Made by a program: the position numbers and the translations under genes. A DNA stretch of 64,000 nt, taken from NCBI GenBank assembly GCA_947179155.2, contig OX359283.1, forward strand, positions 4,669,764-4,733,763, written 5' to 3'. This DNA comes from Hedera helix (Eukaryota; Streptophyta; Magnoliopsida; Apiales; Araliaceae). Position 1 is the first letter of the stretch, and each line of letters opens with the position of its first letter. The notes beneath the pieces were generated by a model. It did no database searches, had not been told where the DNA came from, and was given only the letters and a program-made list of their open reading frames with translations. Positions 11,341 to 24,212 of this stretch are shown here, piece after piece.

Positions 11341-13510
11341 TCAAGTTGGCGTTTAAGCTTCTCTCTTCCATGTGCCTAGCAGCTCTGAACACTTCTCTTG
11401 TAATAGAGTTATACATCTCTATGTTTATCTCAATTCAGTGTTAGTGTTCTGATGGATCGTAGAGTCCTTCAGTATATTCATTTTCTGTTTCACTCTACGA
11501 TCGGTTGTTGTTTATCATCATTTCTCTCGTGTATATTTTTCAACAACTGCTTTTCTGTTTGTTATGTAAGCCTTTATAACTCTGAGCAAATTTTCCCGTT
11601 TGAAAGAAATCCCGTTGGTTTCCTTTGGCTTTGTGCAGATCTTTAATAACTTCGATGTTGACTTTCTTGCCGCTTGTGTCAGTGCTTTTCCCTTTTCTGA
11701 CATGTTCTGATAGATTGACCTGTAGCTCTGCTTTCTCTGAATTTATAGCCGTTGCTCTCTCAGAGTTGTTCATCAAAGATTATTAAATTCTTTGCTAGTT
11801 AATCTTCTGATTCATCAATAAATGTTTTCCTTGACTTTAAGAATCAGCTGCTCTGCAGGCTCTGACTTGTTGACTTGTCTTCTTTATCACTGTAGAGATG
11901 TCAGTCTCGTGTTCTTCCCAGTCTTCATAGAGTGGACAGGTCTTTTAAAGAATATGATCGTTGAGACACAGTCTTCTGATTTCTTGAGCCTGATGCATGA
12001 TACTAGAAGTCTTTGCTCTGACACTCAGCACGCATAAGTCAGTATTCTAACATTTCTGACTTCTTCTATAGCAGATGCCTTAGAAGTGTTGACGTGGTTG
12101 TTTCTGAAGTAATTAGCAACTCATTTTGAGACTACTGTCTTAAGTGCTTAGATGTCTTCAATCCTAGTTGGCACTTAAGTACTCAACGATCAATCCAGTT
12201 GTAGCTTCTTGCTTCTGATCGTTGGGTCATCTGCTGGTTCTGCTATGTAGCTCTACGATCTTGTCTGTCGTAGGCTTCTGATCGTTGAGTCATCTGCTGG
12301 TTCTGCTATGCAGCTCAACAATCTTGTCTGTCGTAGGCTTCTGTGTAGATCAGAGAGTGATTGACTCTACGATTTTATCCAAGTCTTGCGGTCCTGACAA
12401 TATGCTTCTCATGCTTCGTGATCTTCATTGTGCTTTATGTATATAGAGCATAAGTCTGTGATCTGGTTTAAGCTTTAACAGATGATTTCTTATCATAGAG
12501 GATTGCTCTATGAACTTCAGGCTTGCTCGAACTGCTTGGTTCTATATGTCATGGAAGACTGCTCTATGAACCTTCAGGTGCCAGATCTTTATTGTAGAGG
12601 ACTGCTCTACGAACTTTTAGTTTCATTCTCTGCTGTACAATCAAAGGCTGTTTATGACAGGTAGCATTTGAATATCTTCAGCTTAACTTAACGATTGCTT
12701 GAACGTTGTACTTCTGCGTTTGCCTTTTTCACTCTACGACTTAGCTTTGCTACTTTACGATCTTCCCTATGGTGTAAGTCGTAGTGCAATCGTAGAGTTA
12801 TGATTTAAACTGCTCTACGATCTTAGTTCAGACCAGATGCTGTAGATGTATGAGATCTTCATTCAGTTTGTTTAACAGCCCAAGGACAGCCTACTGAATA
12901 ATCTTTATGAGGATTGCTGTCGCGATTTTGAATACTCATGTAAAAGTTGCTCTTTGATTCTGCTAGGTTCGTAGACAAGATTAGGAGAATCGTAGAGTGA
13001 CTGTCTATATGGACTCTACGACCCGAGAGTTAGCTCTACGATGCTGAGACAACTCTACGATCTGCCGAGAGGACTCTACGATTTTTCGAGCCTTATTCTG
13101 CGTTGGAAATATGAGCGTATGACTGGTTATGCTGATGACTTGCAGACCCTACGATCGAGTGTAGTCAACGATTCTTGCTTTAACTCTCTTGCCAGATTGC
13201 TGTTCCTTTTGATCGATCAGGCCTATCTATTACATTTTAAGATCAGCCTAACAAGTTTGATCTTTCTATATATAGTCCTTGTACATAGTGATCTTTTGAA
13301 GGACTGTACAATGTTATTAACTCATATGAGATCAACTTAACAGATTTGATCTTGTCAATCTAAGTCCTTAGAACATAATGTCTATTAACTATTAAGGACT
13401 TTACATCTTTCATCAATGCAGACATATTTGCATATTAATTCATTTATCTTTTAAAACACATCATCAAATCTTATAATTGAGAAATATCATTCACATGCAT
13501 ATTCCAAACA

Positions 13511-13521
13511 ATCTCCCCCTA
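13511..13521 (-). other. Polypurine tract of the LARD-like element
   Basis: On the minus strand this reads TAGGGGGAGAT directly before the LTR start TGTTTGG. It fixes the element's orientation as right to left. Confidence 0.8.
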
Positions 13522-13777
13522 TTTGATGATGACAAAACAATAATACTAGATGCTTATGCAATTGATGAATGAATCTTACTATACAGTGAGCTACTGTATT
13601 ACTAGAGCAAAAAATATGAATGTCATTGATTGAATACTTAAATACAGATTACACAACATCCTAACCACTGGATCCAGATCATACTATTTCAGTTTGAGAT
13701 GTACCTTCCTTTGTATTTGTATGTCTTCTGAATGATCTACATGTTGTTATGATCTACATGTTGTTGCTGCTTATCTG

Positions 13778-16192
13778 TTAGTTCTGCTCCCCCTCAGCTG
13801 ATGACTTCATGTCTTCGTCTGGCTCCCCCTCAGTTCTTGCCTTCAAGGCTTCCTTTGCCTGTTTTCTTTTCTGCTTCTTCTTGCTCTTCTCCTTTAGCTT
13901 CATTCGTTTCATCCTGATCCTCTTTCTCTTTTTCTCCCCCTTTTTGTCATCAATAGTCTGAGAGAGCTGCTGGAAATTTACCATGAGCTGCTCGACCAGG
14001 TAGGATGTGTTTCCAATTTCAATCTTTAGATCCTGCTGAGTGAGCTCAATGGTCTGAGACAGAGATTGATTTAAATTCTCTATCTTTTCTGAAAGAGATG
14101 CAATAGATTCTTCATTGTTCTTCCGAAGTTTCAGAATTTCTTTCTGCTGATTTTATGATGACTTCTGATTTATCTGATCTTGTTGAAGAAGCTTGAAAGA
14201 TATGTTTGAAAAAGATGCTTGCACTTCTTTGTAGAATTCTTCTGCTCCAGATATAGCCTCTGCTGTGGTAGAATTCTTGAAGATGTTCTCAAGAACGGTG
14301 ATTGTATCAAAGAAATCATTGTTTGATGATGAAGGAATATCAGAGGGTGATTTGCTGGGAATATTTGGCTGAGACTGGTTTGTTGCAGTCGTAGAGTCAG
14401 GATGCTTTACGGCCCTTGACTCTACGAGTCTATTTTTCTTCTTACTTTCATCTTGATTGATCAACAGTGAATAAGGAATGAATATACTTTCTGCATGACG
14501 GTAGGTTTTGAAGTGTTGGACATTTTTGATCAGCAGAGTTGGAAATGATTGAACTCTTGGGAAGTTCTGAGAAACCAACTTTAGATTAGGAAAGTAAGTA
14601 TAACACCAACTGATGAAGCTCGTATCTCTGAAACAGATAGCTTTTAACCAGGGAATCCAAGGGTAGAACCTTCTTAACTCCTGACCCTTATGATCATATA
14701 AAACTGTGGTTCGATCGAGCTCGATGTCTTCAAACTTGCTCAGTAAATCTTCCATGGTTATTGAAGCTACTCTGATTTGACCATTGCCGTGATCAATCCA
14801 TTTGTTTGGCAACATGGCTCCTGGCTTTTCAACTGCTTCCAATATAATCCTTCTTCGAATACTTGATGGTGAGGCTGCTGGATCATGATGATTAAGACTT
14901 TCTGACTCAGCATGTTCAGAGCTCGAGTCTTCTTGATCTTTATCTCCGAATGTTGTTTCCTTTCCTTTCCCTTTGTCAGAGTCTTTAGCTTAAGAAATTG
15001 ATTCCTTTGAAGCTTTGACAGGTTCAGCAGTTGTTTCTTCTAACTGTTCTTTATTTCTCAATGTTCCACTAACATCGTCTTCTCTTACTTCATCAACTGT
15101 TTCTGCAGTAAACATTTCTTCACTTCCAGATTTTGACTCACTTGGAGTCACATTTTCTTCAACAGGTACCTCCTTACTTTCATCACTGAGATCAATGAAG
15201 TTAGGTGAACCATCTCCTGCCTTTTTATTCCCCAGAGATCTCATCATTTGTTGAAGACGAGCACTTTGTCTTTTTACAGGCTTGATCTTTTCAGTTTTCA
15301 ACTTCTTGAGGGATGATTTTGGTGAGATGAATCCAAATGATAGAGACTCATCAGATGAATCATCTTTACTTGAACATGCTTTCCTTTTTCCTTTGCTTTC
15401 CTTCGAATCTTTCTTGCTGCTGCTAGTCATCCTTAACCTCTTATTTTCCATGGGATTCTTCTTCCAGTTGTCAAACAGTTTAGGAGACATAACTTTGTGG
15501 ACATTCAAAGCCTCCCCCTCATCATCCCTAATCTTATCTTGCAGTTTCCGCTTCAGTATGATACTTAAGAATCTTCCATAGAATACTTTTGAGATTGGCT
15601 TCCCAGGAGCCTTTATTTTCTCAACCTCCTTGACTAACAAGTCAAATAGTATGGCACCAAAGTTTATGTTCTTCCTTATGACAATAGCAGACATGATTCT
15701 TAGTTGAGGATCACTTACAGTGTCATGAGCGGTGTCTTTGCATAAGATACATTTGCCTACTATCTCTGCTAGGAACTCGAACTCTTCTGGAAACTCCTTT
15801 TTCTTCATACCCTTTAGTTGAGTTTTCTTTACATAACCCATCCTCCTCATTCCTTCAACTGTATCTATGTCTTCAAGTGATGATAGATCTCCAACAGTAA
15901 TTCCCAGACACTTGTTGATTTCGGTATCATCTATTTTGAGTCTTTCTCCTCTAACTCTTGAAATTAACTCATCATTGTTTACAACTGCGTTCCGATAGAA
16001 CTCTTTTACCAGAGCAGAGTAGACCTTGGTGTTTGCCCCCAAACAGTCTGAGAAACCAGCTTCCTGCACTATTGTAAGAATATCCTTGAATTTCTTTTCA
16101 GAGGAATCAAACTTATCAAAGCCGAGTTGGATGCCAGAAACAACTTGACAGTTTTCCATATCAATGGTTTTGTAAAAAGAGTGTTTGGTCAA
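13778..16192 (-). pseudogene. LARD-encoded plant-transposon-type protein, one 805-codon frame with two in-frame stops
   Basis: Three open stretches (16192-14990, 14842-14153, 13984-13778) lie in the same frame and are separated only by TAA at 14990-14992 and TAA at 14153-14155. The first 200 residues carry the block LVKEFY, VRGERL, NKCLGI and later INFGAILFDLL. This resembles the Pfam family 'putative plant transposon protein', known from plant retroelement ORFs of unclear function. A Lys/Ser-rich acidic middle follows. The end has a likely coiled coil (about residues 680-740) and a very basic Lys/Arg tail near residues 745-775, which could bind nucleic acid or be a nuclear signal. No zinc knuckle, protease or polymerase motif was found. 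It might be a diverged Gag or an accessory protein; function is not known. Confidence 0.75.
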
Positions 16193-18803
16193 ATGACGAT
16201 TTCAGAGAATGACAAGGGTGTGATCGAGATGTATAGATATCAGGGGTCTTTTGTGTTTAGGGTTTGAAGATTTTCTAGGTTTCAACAATGGTTTTGGTAC
16301 AGGATGAGTTTGCACGGTTTTGAGAAATGGATACTGATAACTGATGGGAAAGGACAATCGTCAGTTTGAAAATTTTGGCTTATGTCAGTTCCCTCGTAAG
16401 TTTTGTAGAAGACACGTGTAGGATATTCATTTGCAGGACGTGGCCTTCACTTTTGCATTTATTGTAACTGATGCATAACTGACTCACTTGAGTTTGGAGA
16501 GCGTGAACATTACTTCCCTGTTTGACAGACCCCTTGGTCAATTCATAGAGTGACTTGCTCTTCACTCTACGATTATCCTTAGAAAAGACTTTTGGTCACC
16601 AATGCAGAATGCTTGAGATTTCTTTGCACAGTTTTCTTCTTTTGTACAAACAGCAGATGGATCATTCCTTGACGAATAACGACTTTGGTTGGAGAAAATT
16701 TCTTTTTCCCTTTACACCTGGAGCTCAGAAGGAATACAGGTGATGTAAAACGCTCAGTCTTTTGGCAGAGTTCAGGAAGCTCAGAGAGGGCATGCCTCTT
16801 AGTTTGAAACTTAGGACTTGGTTTGTCTCTGAGGCGCTTTATCTGAGAAAAGACTGCTTTGATATGAAAGAGGGAATGTTAATCACTATATGACATGAAC
16901 TGTGAGCTGGTAAGAGGATGTGAAAGGTTCAATGAAAGGATGGTTTATGTGGAGTGTGATTGTAGACACATTATATTCTACGATCTAGTCGTTGATCATA
17001 GTGACTCTATGACTTGGAGTAATTATGGCTGAACAGGTTATCAAACATAGAGTTTAGAGACTCTTCGATTTGGAGATGAAGATTTAATAGGTTCTGATAA
17101 CTTCTTCACTTTGTTGAACTTAGCTAATTATCGCTCCCCCACAGTCAACTTCCATCTCTGAGATAACTTGTCTTTCAGTGACTCTTTATCTTAGGTTCGT
17201 AGAGTACTTTCCTTAGTACTGTCTATTCTACGATTCTTTGACTGGTGCTATGATCGTAGAGTTGGTCTGACATTGTTAGACTTTGCCCTATGCATTGCTA
17301 AGCTTGACAGAATGTTGCTTCTCCATACTTGATACTGCCTCCTTATGATTTGATTCTCCATCAATGGATTTATAAAGAGTTTTCCTCATATATGGCTTTG
17401 CTAAAATCCTTTTTTCTGACACTATGATCGTAGGCTTTGTATTCTCAGCTTTCGGTGATAGTAGAGTTGACTAGCACTTTGATGAGACCCTTGTCCTTGA
17501 ATTTCTCTTTAATCTAGTTCCTCTTTGAGTGGTCTTTGGATCAGTCAAGACACCTGCAAGTTAAATTTTCTAATTTGGTACCCACACTTATTTGGGTCCT
17601 GAGAGGTTAGTAATTTTAAGTATCTAACATTGTCATATTTTGAAATCTCAATGTGCATAGTAGTGAATGAATGATGCCAGTTATTTTATGCTAAATGAGT
17701 ATGTGTGTGAGAGGTTTAAGATTGATAAATCATTTTTCATGAAGTACTGAATTTTTGAACTTTAGTGGAGTGATGATCAGTTCTATGTATTGTGCTTCAA
17801 TGGCTCGTAGAGTTTATCAGTCTCTACGATCCTTCAGAGTGCAACAATAGATATGATCATACTCTACGATTTATCAAGAACTCAGATTAAAACCAAATCG
17901 AAAGTAGCTCTAAAGAAAGTTAAGGTAGGATAAATACCAATCAAGGCTACCTCTTTGGATTTTGAGAGAAACAGAGTTAATGTAAGGAAGTGAGTATTGC
18001 TAAAAATAAATTTTCAAGTTTTCCTCAATTTAGAAGGTTAAATTCAATCTTAAAACTCATTTTTCTTTATCTATTGAAAACGCTCTTACATGAGTACAAG
18101 TAATATTTAATAAAAGATATGACATGGTTTAACGAGAGTATTTTAGAAGGATAATGATTCTTTTACAAGATTTTGAGAAATGAGAAAAAAAATAACTTGT
18201 CATGCAATACAATAATTGATAGCTTCAGTACTTGGAGGAGATAGGATAAAATACATCACTGTTATCAATTACTTGACAACCAGTGGATCTGATTTTGATG
18301 AAGCATAGCTGTTATTACAATGATTTGCAGTCCTTCCGGTTTTCATTTGTAACACTATAGATTTCTTCATATAGCTCAGGTTCTGGTTGTTGAGAAGGGC
18401 AATGACACACATAGTTGAGAAGTCCATAGATTTAATCGTTGACGGTTGATGAAGGAGTGAATGTCCTAGTTCATCATTTGTAGAGCTTCTCAATCACTTT
18501 TAGATTATAGATTCCTTTTTAAATGGAAAGATTCATAACTCTTGCTGCATCTGTGTTCTTCCTCCATTATCCTACTGATTTCTCTTAGCTCAATTTGTCT
18601 GAAGAAGATAATTCTTTTAAGCACATGGTTAAGCATGGATGGCCTTAGGCAGCTTCTTCATTGGATTCCCTGTACAAACAATTTTCAACTTGTGAGATTA
18701 AATTCATTTTGTCTTTTATACCCAATACCGAGATTTAACACTAATTTAAATTTGTGTCATGGATCAACTCAAAGCGTAGGCTTTAACATATTTGTGAGAA
18801 CCT
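16193..18803 (-). other. Leader of the LARD-like element, non-coding
   Basis: About 2.6 kb between the primer site and the reading frame with no coding signal I can support. It contains scattered CTCTACGAT-type motifs: exact copies at 16565, 17822 and 17862, an inverted copy at 17253, and stem-forming pairs at 17227/17253 and 17806/17822. Confidence 0.7.
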
Positions 18804-18815
18804 GCTCTGATACCA
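18804..18815 (-). other. Primer-binding site, initiator tRNA-Met
   Basis: The minus strand reads TGGTATCAGAGC two bases after the LTR end. This is an exact match to the standard plant site for initiator tRNA-Met. Confidence 0.92.
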
Positions 18816-18817
18816 AT

Positions 18818-21800
18818 TGTTAGTTCCCGTGGACACAATAAAGATCTAGAAGGGGGGGTTGAATAGATCATTTAAAAACTTTTTACTTTTGTAACGAAAG
18901 CATATTAGTTATTAATGATAGAATCAATTCAAGCACAGCGGATTTTACTTTTAATAAACCCTTTAAAGAAATATGAGCCATTTCATTTTAGTGTGTTAAT
19001 CTAGTATGGGTGAAAGCAGATATTGTGCAGAATATAAAAGACATAAAGTAAATGACACAAGAGATTTATAGTGGTTCGGAGACTGAATAACTCCTACTCC
19101 ACTCTTCTACTTGACAGTAGGAAATCCACTAACATTTAGTCCTCTGGACTAGGACACTCTCGCCCTCATCAAAGCTAGCAGCTTTGGTTCCTTTAGTCAC
19201 ATTAAGACTAGGACACTCTTGCCCTCATCAAAGCTAGCAGCTTTGGACTGTAGACTAAGTCCAGCAGACTTAGAATCTCTTGTACCCTTCGGTACTCAAC
19301 AAGTCCAGCAGACTTGATTTCTTTTTAGCCACTTGGGCAAGGATCCTTTGACCCTCTTTGTGTGTTGGATGCTTGTTGGGTTGTGCTGCTAAGATGAACT
19401 TTGATCTTCTTTAACTTCTGGTACTTAGCAGCTGCTTATGATCCATCATTGAATGCTGCTGATGTTTGTCGTTGATATTCTCCTTCTTTCTGATATTCAG
19501 CAACTACTCAAGATCACCAAATGTGCTGGCTAGGCTTTTGCACTTCAGCTCCTTCGGTACTTGATAGCTCCTCGAGATGAACTCCTGAGATGACTGTGAT
19601 GCTTCTTCTTTTTGGTACTCAGTTGTTCCTTCTTATCATAGACAGTTTATTGCTTCTCGAGATGGGCTTCTGAGATGGCTGTGATGCTCCTTCCTTTTGG
19701 TACTCAGTTGCTACCATGTATGTATCAAGTTGGCGTTTAAGCTTCTCTCTTCCATGTGCCTAGCAGCTCTGAACACTTCTCTTGTAATAGAGTTATACAT
19801 CTCTATGTTTCTCTCAATTCAGTGTTAGTGTTCTGATGGATCGTAGAGTCCTTCAGTATATTCATTTTCTGTTTCACTCTACGATCGGTTGTTGTCTATC
19901 ATCATTTCTCTCGTGTATATTTTTCAACAACTGCTTTTCTGTTTGTTATGTAAGCCTTTATAACTCTGAGCAAATTTTCCCGTTTGAAAGAAATCCCGTT
20001 GGTTTCCTTTGGCTTTGTGCAGATCTTTAATAACTTCGATGTTGACTTTCTTGCCGCTTGTGTCAGTGCTTTTCCCTTTTCTGACATGTTCTGATAGATT
20101 GACCTGTAGCTCTGCTTTCTCTGAATTTATAGTCGTTGCTCTCTCAGAGTTGTTCATCAAAGATTATTAAATTCTTTGCTAGTTAATCTTCTGATTCATC
20201 AATAAATGTTTTCCTTGACTTTAAGAATCAGCTGCTCTGCAGGCTCTGACTTGTTGACTTGTCTTCTTTATCACTGTAGAGATGTCAGTCTCGTGTTCTT
20301 CCCAGTCTTCATAGAGTGGACAGGTCTTTTAAAGAATATGATCGTTGAGACACAGTCTTCTGATTTCTTGAGCCTGATGCATGATACTAGAAGTCTTTGC
20401 TCTGACACTCAGCACGCATAAGTCAGTATTCTAACATTTCTGACTTCTTCTATAGCAGATGCCTTAGAAGTGTTGACGTGGTTGTTTCTGAAGTAATTAG
20501 CAACTCATTTTGAGACTACTGTCTTAAGTGCTTAGATGTCTTCAATCCTAGTTGGCACTTAAGTACTCAACGATCAATCCAGTTGTAGCTTCTTGCTTCT
20601 GATCGTTGAGTCATCTGCTGGTTCTGCTATGTAGCTCTACGATCTTGTCTGTCGTAGGCTTCTGATCGTTGAGTCATCTGCTGGTTCTGCTATGCAGCTC
20701 AACAATCTTGTCTGTCGTAGGCTTCTGTGTAGATCAGAGAGTGATTGACTCTACGATTTTATCCAAGTCTTGCGGTCCTGACAATATGCTTCTCATGCTT
20801 CGTGATCTTCATTGTGCTTTATGTATATAGAGCATAAGTCTGTGATCTGGTTTAAGCTTTAACAGATGATTTCTTATCATAGAGGATTGCTCTATGAACT
20901 TCAGGCTTGCTCGAACTGCTTGGTTCTATATGTCATGGAAGACTGCTCTATGAACCTTCAGGTGCCAGATCTTTATTGTAGAGGACTACTCTACGAACTT
21001 TTAGTTTCATTCTCTGCTGTACAATCAAAGGCTGTTTATGACAGGTAGCATTTGAATATCTTCAGCTTAACTTAACGATTGCTTGAACGTTGTACTTCTG
21101 CGTTTGCCTTTTTCACTCTACGACTTAGCTTTGCTACTTTACGATCTTCCCTATGGTGTAAGTCGTAGTGCAATCGTAGAGTTATGATTTAAACTGCTCT
21201 ACGATCTTAGTTCAGACCAGATGCTGTAGATGTATGAGATCTTCATTCAGTTTGTTTAACAGCCCAAGGACAGCCTACTGAATAATCTTTATGAGGATTG
21301 CTGTCGCGATTTTGAATACTCATGTAAAAGTTGCTCTTTGATTCTGCTAGGTTCGTAGACAAGATTAGGAGAATCGTAGAGTGACTGTCTATATGGACTC
21401 TACGATCCCGAGAGTTAGCTCTACGATGCTGAGACAACTCTACGATCTGCCGAGAGGACTCTACGATTTTTCGAGCCTTATTCTGCGTTGGAAATATGAG
21501 CGTATGACTGGTTATGCTGATGACTTGCAGACCCTACGATCGAGTGTAGTCAACGATTCTTGCTTTAACTCTCTTGCCAGATTGCTGTTCCTTTTGATCG
21601 ATCAGGCTTATCTATTACATTTTAAGATCAGCCTAACAAGTTTGATCTTTCTATATATAGTCCTTGTACATAGTGATCTTTTGAAGGACTGTACAATGCT
21701 ATTAACTCATATGAGATCAACTTAACAGATTTGATCTTGTCAATCTAAGTCCTTAGAACATAATGTCTATTAACTATTAAGGACTTTACATCTTTCATCA

Positions 21801-21895
21801 ATGCAGACATATTTGCATATTAATTCATTTATCTTTTAAAACACATCATCAAATCTTATAATTGAGAAATATCATTCACATGCATATTCCAAACA
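18818..21895 (-). repeat. 5' LTR of the LARD-like element, intact (3,078 bp)
   Basis: Bounded by TGTTAG on the left and CCAAACA on the right (plus strand). It is closely similar to the split copy at 1243-13510. It is unusually rich in CTCTACGAT/ATCGTAGAG and its near variants. Confidence 0.92.
19839..21467. repeat. Dispersed CTCTACGAT motif array with inverted pairs
   Basis: Eleven exact copies of CTCTACGAT or its complement start at 19840, 19877, 20635, 20749, 21173, 21197, 21373, 21398, 21419, 21438 and 21459. Copies 19840 and 19877 pair into an 11-bp perfect stem (19839-19886). Copies 21373 and 21398 pair into a 10-bp stem (loop 14). Copies 21173 and 21197 pair into a 9-bp stem (loop 15). 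One-base variants such as CTCAACGATC and CTTTACGAT lie between them. A given 9-mer is expected about 0.02 times in 3 kb on both strands. Confidence 0.85.
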
Positions 21896-21900
21896 GGATT
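21896..21900. repeat. Target-site duplication GGATT, right copy
   Basis: It matches 1238-1242 exactly and marks where the Athila-like gag was split. Confidence 0.9.
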
Positions 21901-23300
21901 ATTAGATTCATCAATTAAATTTTTCTCTTCTTCATTATCAATGTCAGCATGATTGTTAAAATGATTTTCAGACCTTAAAGAGATTATAGAATTCACATGC
22001 TTGACTTGGTTGTTTTCAAGTATTTGATTAGGGACTAGAAATTTTGGATTGGTCTCGGGCTGGCTAGGAAACTTACCCTTCTCTCTTTCACCAACTACAG
22101 TGGCCAATTGACTCATTTGGATCTCAAAACGAGATATAGCTTGGTTAGTTTGGATCTAAGATTTCATTAAAGTTTCCATATTTTTCTCTAACGTGTTAAG
22201 TCTCTTCTCATTTTCATTAGAAAATCCTGGTAGATATTGAGTTGCTGAATTTGAATTTTGGTACGGACCAGGATTCGACTTTTGGTAAGGTTGAAATGAT
22301 TGATTTAGAGACTGGTTGACCTGATTTGAAGAGTTATTCAGGTAGGGTCCTTGGTTTAATGCAAAATTAGGATGATTTCTCCAACCTGGATTATAAGTGG
22401 GTGCAAATGGGTCATTCCTAGGTCTTTGAAACATTGCATTGACTTGATCAAAATCTTCAAGTTGGTTTACATGTGATGGTTCCCTTGTTTCCTTGTTTCT
22501 AAAGCCTCAAGTCTTTTAAGTACACCAGACAACTTAGCTTCGGTGGCAATTGAATTGTCAATTGTATGAATACCCCTTGATGAGTTAGGTTTATCGGACT
22601 TTCGGATGGTTTCCCATTGCATGGTTTTTTCTGCTAAGTCTTCTAAAAACTCCCAAACCCTTTCCTCATCATTTTTTAGAAAATTCCCTTGACACATTGA
22701 CTCTAAAATCGTTTTAGTGGAAAAGTCTAAACTTTCGTAAGCAATTTGACACAATCTCCATTTCTCAAATCCATGGTGTGGACACTGGGATAACAAAATA
22801 TTTTCAAAATGACTCGTTTTCAAGTTGGCAAAATTGATGAATTGCAACCCTAATCTCGGAAGTTTTGTTATTTGGAAAATATTTTTTAGAAATGTAACAA
22901 CAAATCCATCCCAGGTTGTTATGAAATTATTTGCTAGGCTATATAACCACTTTTTAGCATTTTCTTTTAAAGTGAATGTGATCAATCTTAACCTAATCGA
23001 GCCTACAGACATTTGTTGAATTTGCATTAAAGCACAAACTTCGTCAAATTCTTGAAGGAATAAATATGGATCTTCTACCCCAGTGAACTTAGGTAACATA
23101 TTTATAAAGTGCGATTTAAGTTCAAAATTATTACAAGTTACTGGTGGTAGACCGATGCATGAAGGTTGGGAAAAGCGAGAAGGATAGCATCGATCCCTTA
23201 AAGAAAGGGTTTGTGTTTCCTCCATTTTTAAAGTGAGATCTTTTAAAGTGAATTTCGACACTAATCGGGATGCTTTGTCCCTAACCCACACTTTTTGCAT
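21901..23300 (-). pseudogene. Athila-like Gag relic, N-terminal and central part
   Basis: Starting at a Met codon near 23300, about 277 codons are open and contain NNFELK, MLPKFTG, LRLITFTLKENAKKWLYSL, SQCPHHGFEKWRLCQ and LAEKTMQWE. These blocks match Athila-branch Gag. The part between TTWDGFV and LLSQCPHHG is shorter and garbled compared with the family, suggesting a deletion. Open stretches at 22434-22156 and 22116-21901 continue the Asn/Gln/Pro-rich tail after frame breaks or stops. The frame at 21901 runs into the target duplication and resumes left of 1238. Confidence 0.85.
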
Positions 23301-24188
23301 GCACTACTAACAAGTAAGCAAATTAAGAACACAAAAACAAATAAGAGAAAACAAAAATAAAAATAAAAAACTACTTCTAAGGTCAACTTAAATAAAATTT
23401 AGACAGCTCCTAACTGTTCCAAGTTACTCTTTAAGGTCCACCAAATTCGAAATTAATCACACCACTAGCCAGATAAGTGTAAGAACGGGGGAGTCTCTCC
23501 GTAGGTTCGGTGACTAATTAAGTAACAACGCGTTCTTTAGGCGTTTACCTTTTAAACCACTTACCTAGACACCAGTAGTTTGATTAATTTAAAATTTAGA
23601 CTCCTCTTAGAGTCACTTGTCCTAATTGAGCTCAAGAGTCCTAGGAGCCAACGTCTACTTGATTTTATTTAGTCTGTTATGCAAAGTGTGATTGTTTGTG
23701 GGTCAAGGAAGGGTGATGAAATCCCCACCTTATTTTGTTACGGATTTTACCCTTAATGTTAAATTAAAAATAAAAATGCACAAATAAAAAAAAACTGTAA
23801 ACAAATAAAATGTCCTAAAACTATGTGAATTACATAAGAATGAGAAATTTGACATAACTCAATCCTCCAGCAATCACCACAGTTTATATTTAACAAAAAT
23901 AAAGTAAAAATCTAAGTAGGATGTGCTCTACGTAAGTGAATGCATGAATGCGACAATTAGTTTTTAAACTAAAAATAATAAACTAAACTACTATTTTTTT
24001 TGTTTTTTTCTACTTTATTAAAAAAAATTGTTGAGATACGAAGTATTAAGAAAGCGCAGCAACAAAATATATGTGTTTTTGCTCCTTCGTTCCGCTTCGA
24101 TAATCCTGAAAAATAAAAATAAAAATATTAGTGGAAAAAAACTAATTCGAATAAATAAAAATTAAGGAATAAAAAAAATTAAATCTAG
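23301..24188 (-). other. Leader of the Athila-like element
   Basis: About 890 bp of AT-rich sequence between the primer site and gag. No coding signal or notable repeat is seen. Confidence 0.7.
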
Positions 24189-24206
24189 TCCCCGGCAACG
24201 GCGTCA
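24189..24206 (-). other. Primer-binding site, tRNA-Asp type
   Basis: The minus strand reads TGACGCCGTTGCCGGGGA. Athila-branch elements typically use TGGCGCCGTTGCCGGGGA, complementary to tRNA-Asp. There is one mismatch. Confidence 0.88.
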
Positions 24207-24212
24207 AAAACT

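Larger units (their letters stand above)
1243..13510 (-). repeat. 3' LTR of the LARD-like element, interrupted by a Copia insertion
   Basis: The LTR is present as 1243-1301 plus 10488-13510. Removing the Copia element (1302-10487) and one TTAAA copy restores colinearity with the intact LTR at 18818-21895. Small differences are visible, for example caatagag versus caataaag near the TG end and a missing T in one CTCTACGAT copy near 13020. Confidence 0.9.
1243..21895 (-). mobile_element. Non-autonomous large LTR retroelement (LARD-like) with 3.1-kb LTRs
   Basis: The element begins TGTTAG and ends CCAAACA, with GGATT on both sides. Both LTRs are about 3.08 kb once the nested Copia is removed. 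A primer site for initiator tRNA-Met sits inside the right LTR (18804-18815, minus) and a purine tract abuts the left LTR (13511-13521), so the element reads right to left. The internal region is about 5.3 kb and has no protease, reverse transcriptase, RNase H or integrase that I can find. It carries one long degraded reading frame (13778-16192). Large LTRs and lack of pol fit the LARD class. The two LTRs differ at few sites, so the insertion is young and the machinery must have come from another element. Confidence 0.88.

Noticed and set aside
11452..13340. Frames of 60-114 codons in both LARD LTRs
   Set aside because: Same reasoning: LTR duplicates, low-complexity composition, no recognisable domain.
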